64,000 nt of DNA from Colius striatus (Eukaryota; Chordata; Aves; Coliiformes; Coliidae): contig NC_084789.1 of the NCBI RefSeq assembly GCF_028858725.1, forward strand, positions 37,393,548 to 37,457,547. Reading direction: 5' to 3'. Position numbers and translations under genes: made by a program. The notes beneath the pieces are model-generated. The model was not told the DNA's origin, did not search any database, and saw only the letters and a list, made by a program, of their open reading frames with translations. Positions 43,469 to 53,528 of the stretch are shown in pieces. Position 1 is the first letter of the stretch. Each line of letters begins with the position of its first letter.

Positions 43469-46400
43469 AATCCCCACCTACAGTAGTAAGTAGGTCCCCA
43501 TGTAGTCTATCAGCCAGCACTGTGTAACATCTGAAGCTGCTTTCCTGTGGACGCTATCTCCAATCCCACTCACTTGGACTGCTCAACCCCCATTGATAAA
43601 ATAGAAACTGTCAGTAGAAGTTATACCACTGCGTATAGGAGCTACAAAAAAGGAGGAAAGCAGACCCCACCTACAGTAGTAAGTAGGTCCCCATGTAGTC
43701 TATCAGCCAGCACTGTTTCACATTTGAAGCTGCTTTCTTGTGAAAGCTATCTCCAATCCCACTCACTTGAACTGTTCAGTTCTCACTAAAAAAATATATG
43801 CTGTCGGTTAAGTTTTAGCACTACTAATGGGAGCTACAAGAAAACAGGAAGGCAGATCCCACCAACAGTAGTAAGTAAGTCCCTACGTAGTGTATCAGCC
43901 AGCACTGTGTAACATTTCCTCCTGCTTTCCTGTGGGAACTATCTCCAATCCCACTCATTTGGACTTCTCAGTTCCCATTGAAAAAATACATTCTGTCGTT
44001 AGAAGTTATACCAATGCGTATGGGAGCTACAAGAAAGCAGGAAGGCAGACCCCACGTACAGTAGTAAGAAGGTCCCCATGTAGTCTATTAGCCAGCACTG
44101 TGTCACATTTGAAGCTGCTTTCCTGTGGGCGCTATCTCCAATCCCACTCACTTGGACTGATCAACCCCCATTGAGAATACATGCTTTCCGTTAAGTTATA
44201 GCACTGCGTATGGGAGCTACGAGAAAGCAAGAAAGCAGACCCCACCTACAGTAGTAAGTATGTCCCCATGTAGTCTATCAGCCAGCACTGTGTCACATTT
44301 GCAGCTGCTTAACTGTGGGAGTTATCTCCAATCCCACGCTCTTGGCCTCGTCAGCTGCCTTTAAAAATACAGACTGTCGGCAGAAGTTATGCCACTGCGT
44401 ATAGGAGCTATAAGAAAGAAGGTAGGAAGACCCCATCTACAGTAGTGAGTCCCCTTGTAGTCTATCAGTCAGCACTGTGTCACTTTTGCAGCTGTTTTCC
44501 TGTGAAAGCTATCTCTAATCCTACTCACTTGGACTGCTCAGGTCGCTTTGAAAAAAATATATGCTGTCTGTTAAGTTATACCACTGCGCATGGGAGCTAC
44601 AAAAAAACTGGAAGGGAGACCCCACCTACAGTAGTAAGGAGGTCGTCATGTAGTCTATCAGCCAGAACTGTTTCACATTTGCATCTGGTTGTCTGTGGCC
44701 GCTATCTCCAATTGCAGTCAATTGAACTGCTCATCTCCCATTTAAAAAATACAGACTGTCGGTAGAATTTATACCACTGCCTATGGGAGCTACAAGAAAG
44801 AAAGAAGGGAGACCCCACCTAGGTAGTAAGAAGGTCCACATGTAGTCTCTCAGCCAGCACTGTGTCACCTTTGAAGCTCCTTTTCTGTGGGAGCTATCTC
44901 CAATAACACTCAATGGTACTGCTCACGTCCCATTGAAAAAATACAGACTATCAGTAGAAGCTATACCACTGCGTATGGGAGCTAAAAAAAAGCTGGAAGG
45001 CAGACCCCACGTACAGCAGTAAGAAGACCCCCATGTAGTCTATCAGCCAGCACTGTTTCATATTTGCAGCTGCTTTACTGTGGGAGCTTTTTCAAATCCC
45101 ACTCACTTGGACTGCTCAGTTCCCATTGAAAAAATAAACGGTGTCGGTAGAAGTTACGTCACTGCCTCTGGGTACTACACAAAAGCATGAAGGCAGACCC
45201 CAACTACAGTGGTACGTAGGTCCCCGTAAAACCTATCAGCCAGCACTATGCAACCTTTGCCACTTCTTTCCTGTGGAACCTTTATCCAATCACAGGAGCT
45301 TGGCTTGTTCAACTCCTATTGAGTATACAGATTCGTGTTTAAAATTACGCCACTGCCTCTGGGACCTTTAATGAAACAGGTACGCAGACCCCATCTACAG
45401 GGGTACATAGTTCCCCTCTTAGTCTATCAGCCAGCACTGTGTCATATTTGCAGCTACTTTCCTGTCGGAGTTCTCTCCAATCCCACTCACTTGGACTGCT
45501 CAGCCCCCTTTTAAAAAATACATGCTACCGGTAAAACTTACGTGGAGTGGCATTTGGTAAAACTTACGTGCAGTGGCATTTGGGCACTAAAAGAAAGGAG
45601 GTATGCAGACTCTACCTAAAGTGGTACGTAGGTCACGTTGTAGTCTATCAGCTTGCACTGTTCCACCTTTGCAGCTGCTTTCCTGTGGGAGCTATCTCCA
45701 ATCCCACGCTCTTGGCCTCCTCAGCTCCCTTTAAAAAAGCATTCTGTCTTTAGAAGTTATACCACTGCGTAGTGGAGCTACAAGAAAGCAGGAAGGCAGA
45801 CCCCAATTACAGTGATAAGTACAACTCCATGTAGTCTATCAGTCAGCACTGTGTCACATTTGCAGAATCTTTCCTGTGAGCGCTATCTCCAATCCCACTC
45901 ACTTGGACTGCTCAACTCCCATTGAAAAAATACAGACTCTCAGTAGAAATTATACTACTGCGTATGGGAGCTAATAGAAAGCAGGATGGCAGACCCCACC
46001 TACAAAATTAAGTAGGCACCCATGTAGTCTGTCAGCCAGCACTGTGTCACATTTTCAGCTGCTTTCCTGTGGGAGCTATCTCCAATCCCACTCATTTGGA
46101 CTGCTCAGCTCCCTTTAAAAATACAGACTGTCAGTAGAAGTTATACCACTGCGTATGGGAGCTACAAGAAAGCAGGAAGGCAGACCCCAATTACAGTGAT
46201 AAGTACAACTCCATGTAGTCTATCAGCCACCACTGTGTCACATTTTCAGCTGCTTTTCTGTGGGAGCTATCTCCAGTCCCACTCACTTGGACTGCTCATC
46301 TCCCATTGAAAAAATATATGCTTTCGCTTAACTTATAGCACTGCGTATGGGAGTTGCCAAAAGTTGGAAGTCATACCCCACCTACAGTAGTAAGTAGGCC

Positions 46401-46979
46401 CCCATGTAGTCTATCAGCCAGCACTGTGTCACATTTGCACTAGCTTTCCTGTGAAAGCTATCTCCAATCCCACTCACTTGGACTGCTCATCTCCCATTGA
46501 AAAAATACAGACTGTTGGTAGAAGTTATACCACTGCGTATGGGATCTACAAGAAAGCAGCTAGGCAGACCCCACCTACAGTAGTAAGTAGGTCCCCATTT
46601 AGTCTCTCAGCCAGCACTGTGTCACATTTGCATCTGCTTTCTTTTGGGAGCTATCTCCAATCCCACTCACTTGGACTGCTTAGCTCCCGTTGAAAAACTA
46701 CATGCTTTCCGTTAAGTTATACCACTGCGTATGGGAGCTTCAAGAAAGCTGAAAGGCAGACCAAACCTACAGTAGTAAGTAGATCCCTATGTAGTCCATC
46801 AGCTAGCACTGTGTCACATTTGCAGCTGCTTTCCTGTGGGAGCTATCTCCAATCCCACTCACTTGTACTGCTCAGCTCCCATTGAAAAAATGTATGCTGT
46901 CGGTTAAGTTATACCACTGCGTATGAGATCTACAAAAAAGCAGGAAGGCAGACCCCACCTACAGTAGTAAGTGGACCCC
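43469..46979 (+). repeat. Tandem satellite array S5, longest
   Basis: About eighteen monomers in + orientation. Spacing measured between successive GTCAC motifs at 45853, 46046, 46237 and 46428 is 193, 191 and 191 bp. A-tract and CTCTTGGCCTCGTC variants are interspersed. The stretch 45.1-45.7 kb is the most diverged. The right end carries the same junction with the B LTR as at 25040. Confidence 0.95.
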
Positions 46980-47484
46980 TGTTATAAGTTGCTGTGATAA
47001 AGTTCACCAGCCAAGTTAAATGACTCACAGTTCAAATTTATTAAGCAAGCGGCAAATAAGCAAAACGGCGCCGGGCGGTCAGGAGACTCTGCTCCATCAA
47101 GGATGCGCGACCCTCCCCCCCCCCTTATCACAGTCCTTTTATACAGTCCTTTTCAGTCGGGTGCATCACTCCCTGGTGTACTCTGCGCATGTGCCCGTCT
47201 TGTTACTAGGGGGTTGTCTTCTTCCTCCTCGTGGTCGTAGGGTGGTCGCTGGGATGAAGTCAGTAGTCTTCCTCTAGTGACATGCTCATGAACTCTTCTC
47301 TTGGCTCTTATCAGCTCATGTACAACCTATTGTACCTGCTATAAGCACCTTAGCCAACTGACCTGTGCACATTTTAAAGACTTTACGGTTAAAGTTTTAC
47401 AAGACTTTTACAATGACTTTAAATGGTTCCTTGCACAACTATTCTTTCATGATTTGATTAACGAACATGTCCTCTTCCATTACA
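46980..47484 (-). repeat. Family B 3' LTR, complete (copy B3)
   Basis: 505 bp on the - strand, TGTTATAAG and TTACA ends. It matches 29341-29845 in length and 25040-25338 in flank. Its env side continues with the polypurine tract. Confidence 0.88.
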
Positions 47485-47829
47485 ATCCCCCCTTTTGTTT
47501 TCTTCATGTCGTTCATCAAATCTAAGAACATCTTTAGCCATTTCTAAAATAGGTGTTTCACTTATTTCATCCTCTCCGTTGGCTGCTTGTATTGCTTCCT
47601 AACCAGCATTAAGTGGACTGCTTCTAGCCTGCTTTTTACAATCTCCATTACCTTATTGAATACACAAGGCCCAGTCATCAGCACTAATACCAGTAGAATG
47701 ACGGGCCCAGCTATAGCTGACAATAATGTCTTGTGAGCCAAGGGGAATAGTTAAACCATGACTTATACCAAACTTATTGCTGTTCCCTTTCTTGTTTTCG
47801 TTTCTCCAAGCCCTCTCGTAATTTTTCAT
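47485..47829 (-). pseudogene. env: Family B env C-terminal remnant (B3)
   Basis: Near-identical to 25339-25680: TM membrane-span and tail region. Cut at 47829 where LTR G begins. Confidence 0.78.
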
Positions 47830-48464
47830 TGTGGAGGAATGGTTAAGGGAGAATGGACATGGATCCCAGGGTATAATGTTAGGCCTGTTGGGGCAAGGCA
47901 ATCTCAGTTCTAGTTATATGAATTTAATGCACAATCAAGACCAGAGTCAGAGCCATGGTTAAAGTAGTTGCTGTCACGTAGTCAACATAGACAGCAGGCC
48001 GCTTTCTGCTCCTTCAAGGTCGGACTGTTCTCAGATAATGAGCTAACAGCTCAAGGTGGAAAACAACTTTGGAGAAAAACAAGATGGGAAAATGTGAGGG
48101 AGCTTGCTTATCGCAGAAACCGCAAGTAGGATGAACATAAGAATGTAATCTATTAGCTGCTGTTGCTGAGCTAGCTTTGAAGTTGCTGTGTATATAAGTT
48201 AGAGCCTGCTCTCAATAAAGAAGAAGATTTCTGCTATCACTCACATTGAGTAAGACTGATTTCTTCCCACCCAGCTGAGAATTGGACCCTGGGTTGATTG
48301 CCGCATGAAGTAGACTTGGAGCTGTTTTTTCAGGCTTCGAGCCTGTGTTTTTTCAGGCTTCGAGCCTGGTTTCAGGCTTCGAGCCTGGGTTTTTCAGACT
48401 TAGAGTCTGGTTCATTTTTCAGGCTTCGAGCCTGGGTTTTTCAGGCTTCGAGCCTGGTTCCAGG
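47830..48464 (+). repeat. LTR of family G, truncated at the 3' end (G1)
   Basis: Starts TGTGGAGGAATGG. It carries TATATAAG at about 48191-48198, AATAAA at 48214-48219 and, after ~110 bases, an array of six hairpins. A second copy on the - strand at 58811-59401 is bounded by TG...CA and a 6-bp target duplication, which shows that the array belongs to the LTR. G1 ends just after the sixth hairpin, joined to the RT of family B. No internal genes of family G are in the window. Confidence 0.8.
48331..48456 (+). repeat. Array of six 15-base hairpins in LTR G1
   Basis: Six perfect 6-bp stems with 3-base loops at 48331, 48354, 48373, 48395, 48420 and 48442 (15 bases each, spaced 19-25). Five read CAGGCTTCGAGCCTG; the fourth reads CAGACTTAGAGTCTG, in which both partners of one base pair changed (G-C to A-T). 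Spacers are T-rich. The array lies downstream of the poly(A) signal, so in U5 of the RNA. Confidence 0.85.
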
Positions 48465-49819
48465 TGAAGATCCTGACACACATAGAAAACAATAGTTGAG
48501 ATGGACTGTATTACCACAGGGATTTACAGAGTCCCCCAATCTTTTTGGACAAGCACTAGAACACATCTTGAGAAATTATGAGTTAGGCAAAGAAGCTATT
48601 TTAGTTCAATATGTGGACGATTTATTATTAGCAGGGAGACATGAAGAAACTGTTAGACAGGAAAGTATTAAATTGCTTAATTTCCTGAGTTTACAAGGGT
48701 TGAAAGTGTCTAAATCTAAATTACTGTTTGCTGAAGAAAAGGTAAAATATTTGTGACACTGGTTTATAAAGGGAAGTAAGAAACTTGATCCAGATCGAGT
48801 AAATGGGATACTGTCCCTACAAGCTCCAAAGAGTAAGAGAAAAGTTAGACAGCTTTCAGGTCTGTTGGATATTGGAGACAATGGATTGAAAATTTTATTA
48901 AGAAGGTAAAATTTTTGTACCACAAATTAACTCGAGATGGATTAGATAAATGGCCCAAAGAAGATGAAAGATATTTTGAGAATTTAAAAGTGGATTAGAT
49001 TAATGCTCCTCTGCCTAGCCTGCCTGATGTTAGAAAACCTTTTATTTGTTACCTTTGGAGGGGAGTTAAAGGTGTTTTCTCCCCACAACATTCGGGGGAG
49101 GTATTACAACAAAAGGCGGAAAAATGGATAACTGATGCTAGGCTCTTAAAATATGAAGGTATATTAATCCACTCTCCGAAATTAGAAATAGAAACCACCA
49201 GTATTAGGAGCCAATACCCCATGGTATCCCCAAAGTTCCGGAAGAGTGGACAGAATGAATGGAGAAATTAAGAAACAGCTAATGAAATTAACGTTGGAAG
49301 CAGAAATGCCCTGGATTAAATGTTTACCCTTAGCTTTGTTACAGACATGGGGACTTCTCTGTTTGAAATGTTGTAAAAAGGGAATGGTGGTACAGAGACC
49401 ACCCTTAGATATTGCTATCCACATGGTTAATCCTGGGGACAAAGTCTTGATAAAAACCTGAAAAGAATCATCTTTAACCCCCCGATGGGAGGTTCCTTTT
49501 CTTGTCTTATTTAAGGACCAATTTCCCAGGATCAGTGGGAAGCTGCAGAGGTCCCAGGAGAACTGAAACTTCAGCTGCATAAAAAGTGACATGTTAACTG
49601 AGGAGTGGAGTGTAGTGATTTAACTGAGGAGTGGAGTGTAGTGATTTCCTTTTTGTAAAATATTAGAGTTTAATGTTTACATTGTGATCGTCAGAAAGAT
49701 AATCGGTGGGACTGTAATACCTATTTTAAAGTAACAGATTGTGGAATAGAAATACCTTAGAAGTATAGAACAATCTGGGTCCAGTGGGGATTGTAATTTA
49801 AGTTTTTAAAAGGGTGCTT
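48465..49819 (+). pseudogene. pol: Family B pol remnant (third copy, left part)
   Basis: Starts within RT (RWTVLPQGFTESPNLFG, QYVDDLLLAG) and continues through the same deleted RNase H-integrase structure as B1 (RMNGEIKKQL near 49260; VNPGDKVLIKT near 49430). Stops at 48494, 48754 and elsewhere. A 24-bp tandem duplication is visible at 49595-49645 (TTAACTGAGGAGTGGAGTGTAG, twice). It is interrupted at 49819 by provirus D and resumes at 57638. Confidence 0.83.
49815..49819 (+). other. Target-site duplication TGCTT, left copy (provirus D)
   Basis: TGCTT precedes the D LTR and recurs at 57633-57637. The empty site exists once in each of the other two B copies (17825-17829; AAGCA at 26528-26532). 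Confidence 0.88.
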
Positions 49820-50343
49820 TGTCATAAATTGAGACCACAATGGATCATAAGCCAATTATAATTTTATTAATTGTAGCAAGTAGAATAAGAGCAAAGACAG
49901 CGCTGGACGACAGGGGAGTCTGCGCTCCGCCAACTGCCGTACTGATTAGTTTAAACAGTCCTTTTTATACATTTTACATCCGTGGCTGTGAAGTAGGAAA
50001 ACTGCTCTGCGCATGCTTCAGTTGCTGTGAGGGGTCGGTTTTTTTTTTCTTCTGTTTTTCGGTGGTTACTGAGTAAGAAGTTTTCCTTCTTTGTTCTCAC
50101 TTAGAGTTGTTTATTTTATCTTCGTCAGTCCCTTAGAACATCTTGTAGTCATCCTTGAGCAGTATCTCTCCTGTTTACACAAATGGTGTCTGGTATGTGA
50201 AGGCAATTGCAGCTATCTTATCTCACATGAGTGATGTCCTGCAGCTGTTCGCATAAGCACTTTCTTTTCTTTTGTCGCTTAACCTTTACATTGAACTTAA
50301 CATAAATTTTAATAAACAATACCTTAATTCATAGTTTCTTACA
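49820..50343 (-). repeat. Provirus D 3' LTR
   Basis: 524 bp, plus-strand TGTCATAAATTG to TTTCTTACA. On the - strand TATAAAAAG and AATAAA are present. Same as 57109-57632 by eye. It is followed by an A/G polypurine tract (AAAAAAAGGGGGGAT on the - strand, 50344-50358). Confidence 0.93.
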
Positions 50344-50358
50344 ATCCCCCCTTTTTTT

Positions 50359-50575
50359 CTTTTATCCTATTATTGTTTATTAGATGCTATTTTCATTTTC
50401 GACACTGCAGGCAAACTTTTTCCACAATCCCAACATGTATCATAACACTCACAAGATAATACCTTACAATTACAATACCTTACAATTATAATCATAGTTT
50501 TCACGCGGCATATCGCATTCACAACAGTCTTCGTTATCTTCATCTTCATTAGTAGGTATACTTTTATAATCTGTC
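50359..50575 (-). other. 3' untranslated stretch of provirus D
   Basis: Between the env stop and the polypurine tract. It contains a tandem ACAATACCTTACAATTA repeat near 50456-50490. No gene seen. Confidence 0.6.
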
Positions 50576-51460
50576 TCAGCTCTCCGTAGTTAGAATGAGT
50601 AGTTTAGCTATGTCAAACCGCTCCTTAATAAAATGTAAAATATAGCGTAATATGCATGGTTCAAATATAAGTCCCAGAATCAACATAATAAGCGGTCCTG
50701 CTAAGGCAAACAATAAAGTGATTAGCCAGGGTGAAACGTTAAACCAATTTTTATACCATGATCTGCCCACCTCACGATCCTTTTTACGTTGATTTAACCT
50801 TTTCCGAAGTTTAGACATGGTGTTATTCCGATGTCTGAACTAACCCATTTAGTTCCTGGTGTCGGGATAGCCCATTTGTCATATCTGTGTTGTGGTTTCT
50901 TACATCCAGGAGGTCCCCAAGTGATGTCTATATATCTATCTCCTGTTGTTTTCCAATCTGAAGCTATTGTCTCACAACCCCAATAACCACAATAATAATG
51001 TCCCGGGTAATTACAATAACTTTTTTCCAGGGTTTGAGGCTGGACATATGTACCATGCCTTGCATTGCGCTTGGGTGTAACCCAAATTTAAACAGTTTGT
51101 TGGATGACATCCCATTGCTTCAAAAGGTATTAGTGAAAATAAAGATACAGTAAAATTCCAATTTCCTTCCGAACTGCTTCGATTTTGTATAAGCTTACTT
51201 TCCTGTAAGTTATATAATTTCCAGAGCATTGGCTCATGGGGGTTCCCATTTGCTTGAGTTAGTATCAATAGCAAAACCACCAGTATACCAGGAAAAACGG
51301 TATTTGTCAATTTTACCAATTTAAGTATAATTTTACCAGTCCTAGGGAAGTTCGACCATGGTTGCTTTTGCGTCCCATTGTTTTGGTTCTTTTCTCCACA
51401 GTTTGTTCCTCCTCTGCCTCGCCTGTCGACTCGGTTGCTTCGAGCCACGGGGTGTACCAT
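50576..51460 (-). pseudogene. env: Provirus D env, internally deleted
   Basis: Opens at 51460 with a long basic leader, a hydrophobic signal segment (FPGILVVLLLILTQANG) and the start of a gamma-like SU with Cys-rich motifs (CNLG-type; YYCGYWGCETIAS in a shifted frame). A run of six A at about 51023 is where the frame breaks, giving a stop at 51011. Near 50820 the SU is joined to the end of TM: WFNVSPWLITLLFALAGP, a membrane span and a short tail. The rest of SU, the cleavage site, fusion peptide and CX6CC region are missing, so it cannot act as an envelope. Confidence 0.83.
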
Positions 51461-51947
51461 CTTCTCGGCAGCAAGGGAATTCTTCAGGAGATAGCTTTTA
51501 CCTATTTACATAGGCTTTAATGGGACAAAGCAAGATACAGTTAGCACTTTTCTTTATAGTTAGGATTTCAACTACAAAGAGGATTGGTTCGTTGGAGTGG
51601 TTTCCCAACACTGTGTGTAAACTCTTATTGGAGGGTATCCACATTCACCATTTATCCTGGCATACCTTGCACCTAAAACAAGCAAATGGATATCAATTGC
51701 AATTTAAATTATTACATCTAATTCGTATATCTAGAGTGTATACCTATTATTTACATCTGCATATTGTCTATATTCAACATTGTGTGGTTGTATGAGTTTA
51801 GCAATTCCCTTCAGCACACTTTGTACGCTTAGATAAACAAAGAAATAATGGATAAACAAGAAATAATTATTGCAAATATAAATGACAATACACTTTATAC
51901 CAAAAGGTAACGCAGCAAAATAATCAAATAAAGTCTCTATCATTACG
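51461..51947 (-). other. Non-coding stretch between pol and env of provirus D
   Basis: About 490 bases, A/T-rich, no frame of note. On the - strand it should carry the env splice acceptor. A short segment near 51470 resembles the pre-env region of family B (CTGAAGA...CTGCCGAGAAG). Confidence 0.55.
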
Positions 51948-53156
51948 TTATCTTTTCAGGGTTATCTTGGTGTCACTTGGAGTACTGATTACTTTCCAGT
52001 GGGGTCTCGTTATTGGGCCTTTAATGCGATTGGCATGAGTCCATCCACGCTCAGCAGTCCAGACAGCCGTTTCTGTTGTAAGCAAAACAAGATAAGATCC
52101 CTCCCAGCTGGGTCTTAGAGTTTCTTCCTTCCACACTTTAATCAATATCCAATCTCCAGGTTTGACATTATGAATTTTTAAGTCCAACGGGGGTCGTTGC
52201 ACAATCAGTCCATGCTCCCAAAGCTTGTTACGATGTTCTGCTAATTGCGAAACATATTCATTAATCACACGATCTCGAATTAAAACATTTGTTTGTGGAC
52301 TTTCAATCCTATAGGACATTCCATACACCATTTCAAACGCTGATATTCCCATATCTGCTCGGGGTCTGGTTCTAAGAATTAACAGTGCCATAGGTAAGCA
52401 CTTAATCCATGATAATTTGGTTTCTATCATTAATTTAGTCAAAGTAGTTTTGATTTCTCCATTCATTCTTTCAACCTTTCCCGAACTTTGTGGATGCCAT
52501 GGTGTATGGTATTCCCATTTAATACCCAAGTTTTCTGTTAGATCTCTAACAATTTTTGACACAAAGTGTGTTCCTCTGTCCGAATCAATTACATCAGGTA
52601 CTCCATATCGAGGTATAATGTGTTCAAGTAATATTTTAGTAACTTGGTTAGCAGTTGCCTTGGAGGTAGGAAAAGCCTCAACATAATGTGTTAAATGATC
52701 CACCATGACTAATAAATATTTGTAACGCCCTACCCTAGGTAGTTCAGTAAAATCCACTTGTATGTGTGAGAAGGGTCTGTATGCTGGGGAACGTCCCCCA
52801 AGGGGTTTTTGTCTCATGTTATTTCGATTAACCTTTTGACAGGTCTCGCAGGCTGCTGTGTGCATAGTCAAAATCGTATTATAATTGCCTGCCACTCGTT
52901 TTGCTTCTGTATCGGCGGCATTATTTCCCCTGACTTGATAACTTGTATCTCGCTGGTGTCCCTTTATATGTACAACTGCTATTTTATTCGGCATTTTTAA
53001 TGCCCCCAGAACTCGCTGAATCAATTCCGGGTGTATCAATTCTTTTCCCTGCGAGTTAACAAATCCTCTTTCATCCCATATTTTTCCAAAAGTGTGTACT
53101 ACTCCGAATGCATAGCGTGAGTCTATATATATAGTTCCGTCTTTTTCCTCCTTTTC
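51948..53156 (-). pseudogene. pol: Provirus D RNase H end and integrase
   Basis: Opens with the RNase H end (IYIDSRYAFGVVHTFG, HIKGHQRD, NNAADTEAK). Integrase follows: the two Cys of its zinc domain (CETCQ) remain but the His pair is missing, apparently by deletion. The catalytic core is complete: VDFTELP, IDSDRGTHF, SSGKVERMN, then a C-terminal domain with VQRPPLDLKIHNVKPGDW. The open frame extends upstream into the GC-rich insert, but that part is not viral. Confidence 0.85.
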
Positions 53157-53528
53157 ACATTTCCCAGCGCTCTGTGTTCCCCGCTGCAGTGCGGCTGGGA
53201 CGGCATTGCTGGGGGGGTGGGGGGGAGAGTGGGCAGCAGCAACAGCAAGTCCTATCCTCATGCCAGGGCGAGCAGGACCAGCTCGGGGGGGGGCGGGAAA
53301 CCTTGCACAGCCCCAGGCTGGCAGCCAGGGGAGGCAGGCAGGGCTGTGCCTGGGCATCCCCACGGCAGCCAAAACAATCCTCAGGGCAGCACCCAGGGGC
53401 TCTGCACCGTGACCCGGCCGTACAGCTCCAGATACCGCCACTGCTGCCAACAGCTATGATCCAGCTGCCCCCTCCAAAAACACTTCTTCCAGGGGGAAGA
53501 GGAGCAGGGTAGGGGCACAAGCGGGGCC
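53157..53528 (-). other. GC-rich foreign segment inside provirus D RNase H
   Basis: About 370 bases of very high G+C in an A/T-rich viral gene, between IIESGP (upstream RNase H) and EEKDGTIY (downstream). It replaces the RNase H part with the second catalytic residue. On the - strand it contains a C-rich tract ending in CAG, like an intron's 3' end. All-frame translations give Pro/Ala/Gly/Cys-rich sequence with no domain I recognise. Probably captured host sequence. Confidence 0.75.

Noticed and set aside
48331..48456. CRISPR-like repeat array
   Set aside because: Units are palindromic hairpins with short T-rich spacers inside a retroviral LTR of an animal genome; spacers are not unique sequences of constant length.
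49840..50076. 78-codon frame in the D LTRs (same at 57129-57365)
   Set aside because: Identity follows from identical LTRs; it is antisense to the element and has no recognisable feature.
51948..53450. 500-codon protein as one gene
   Set aside because: Only the C-terminal ~400 residues are RNase H-integrase; the N-terminal part comes from the GC-rich insert and starts at an arbitrary ATG.
53155..53520. Host exon coding in the GC-rich insert of provirus D
   Set aside because: All frames are Pro/Gly/Cys-rich as expected from composition alone; no domain recognised, so coding is not claimed.
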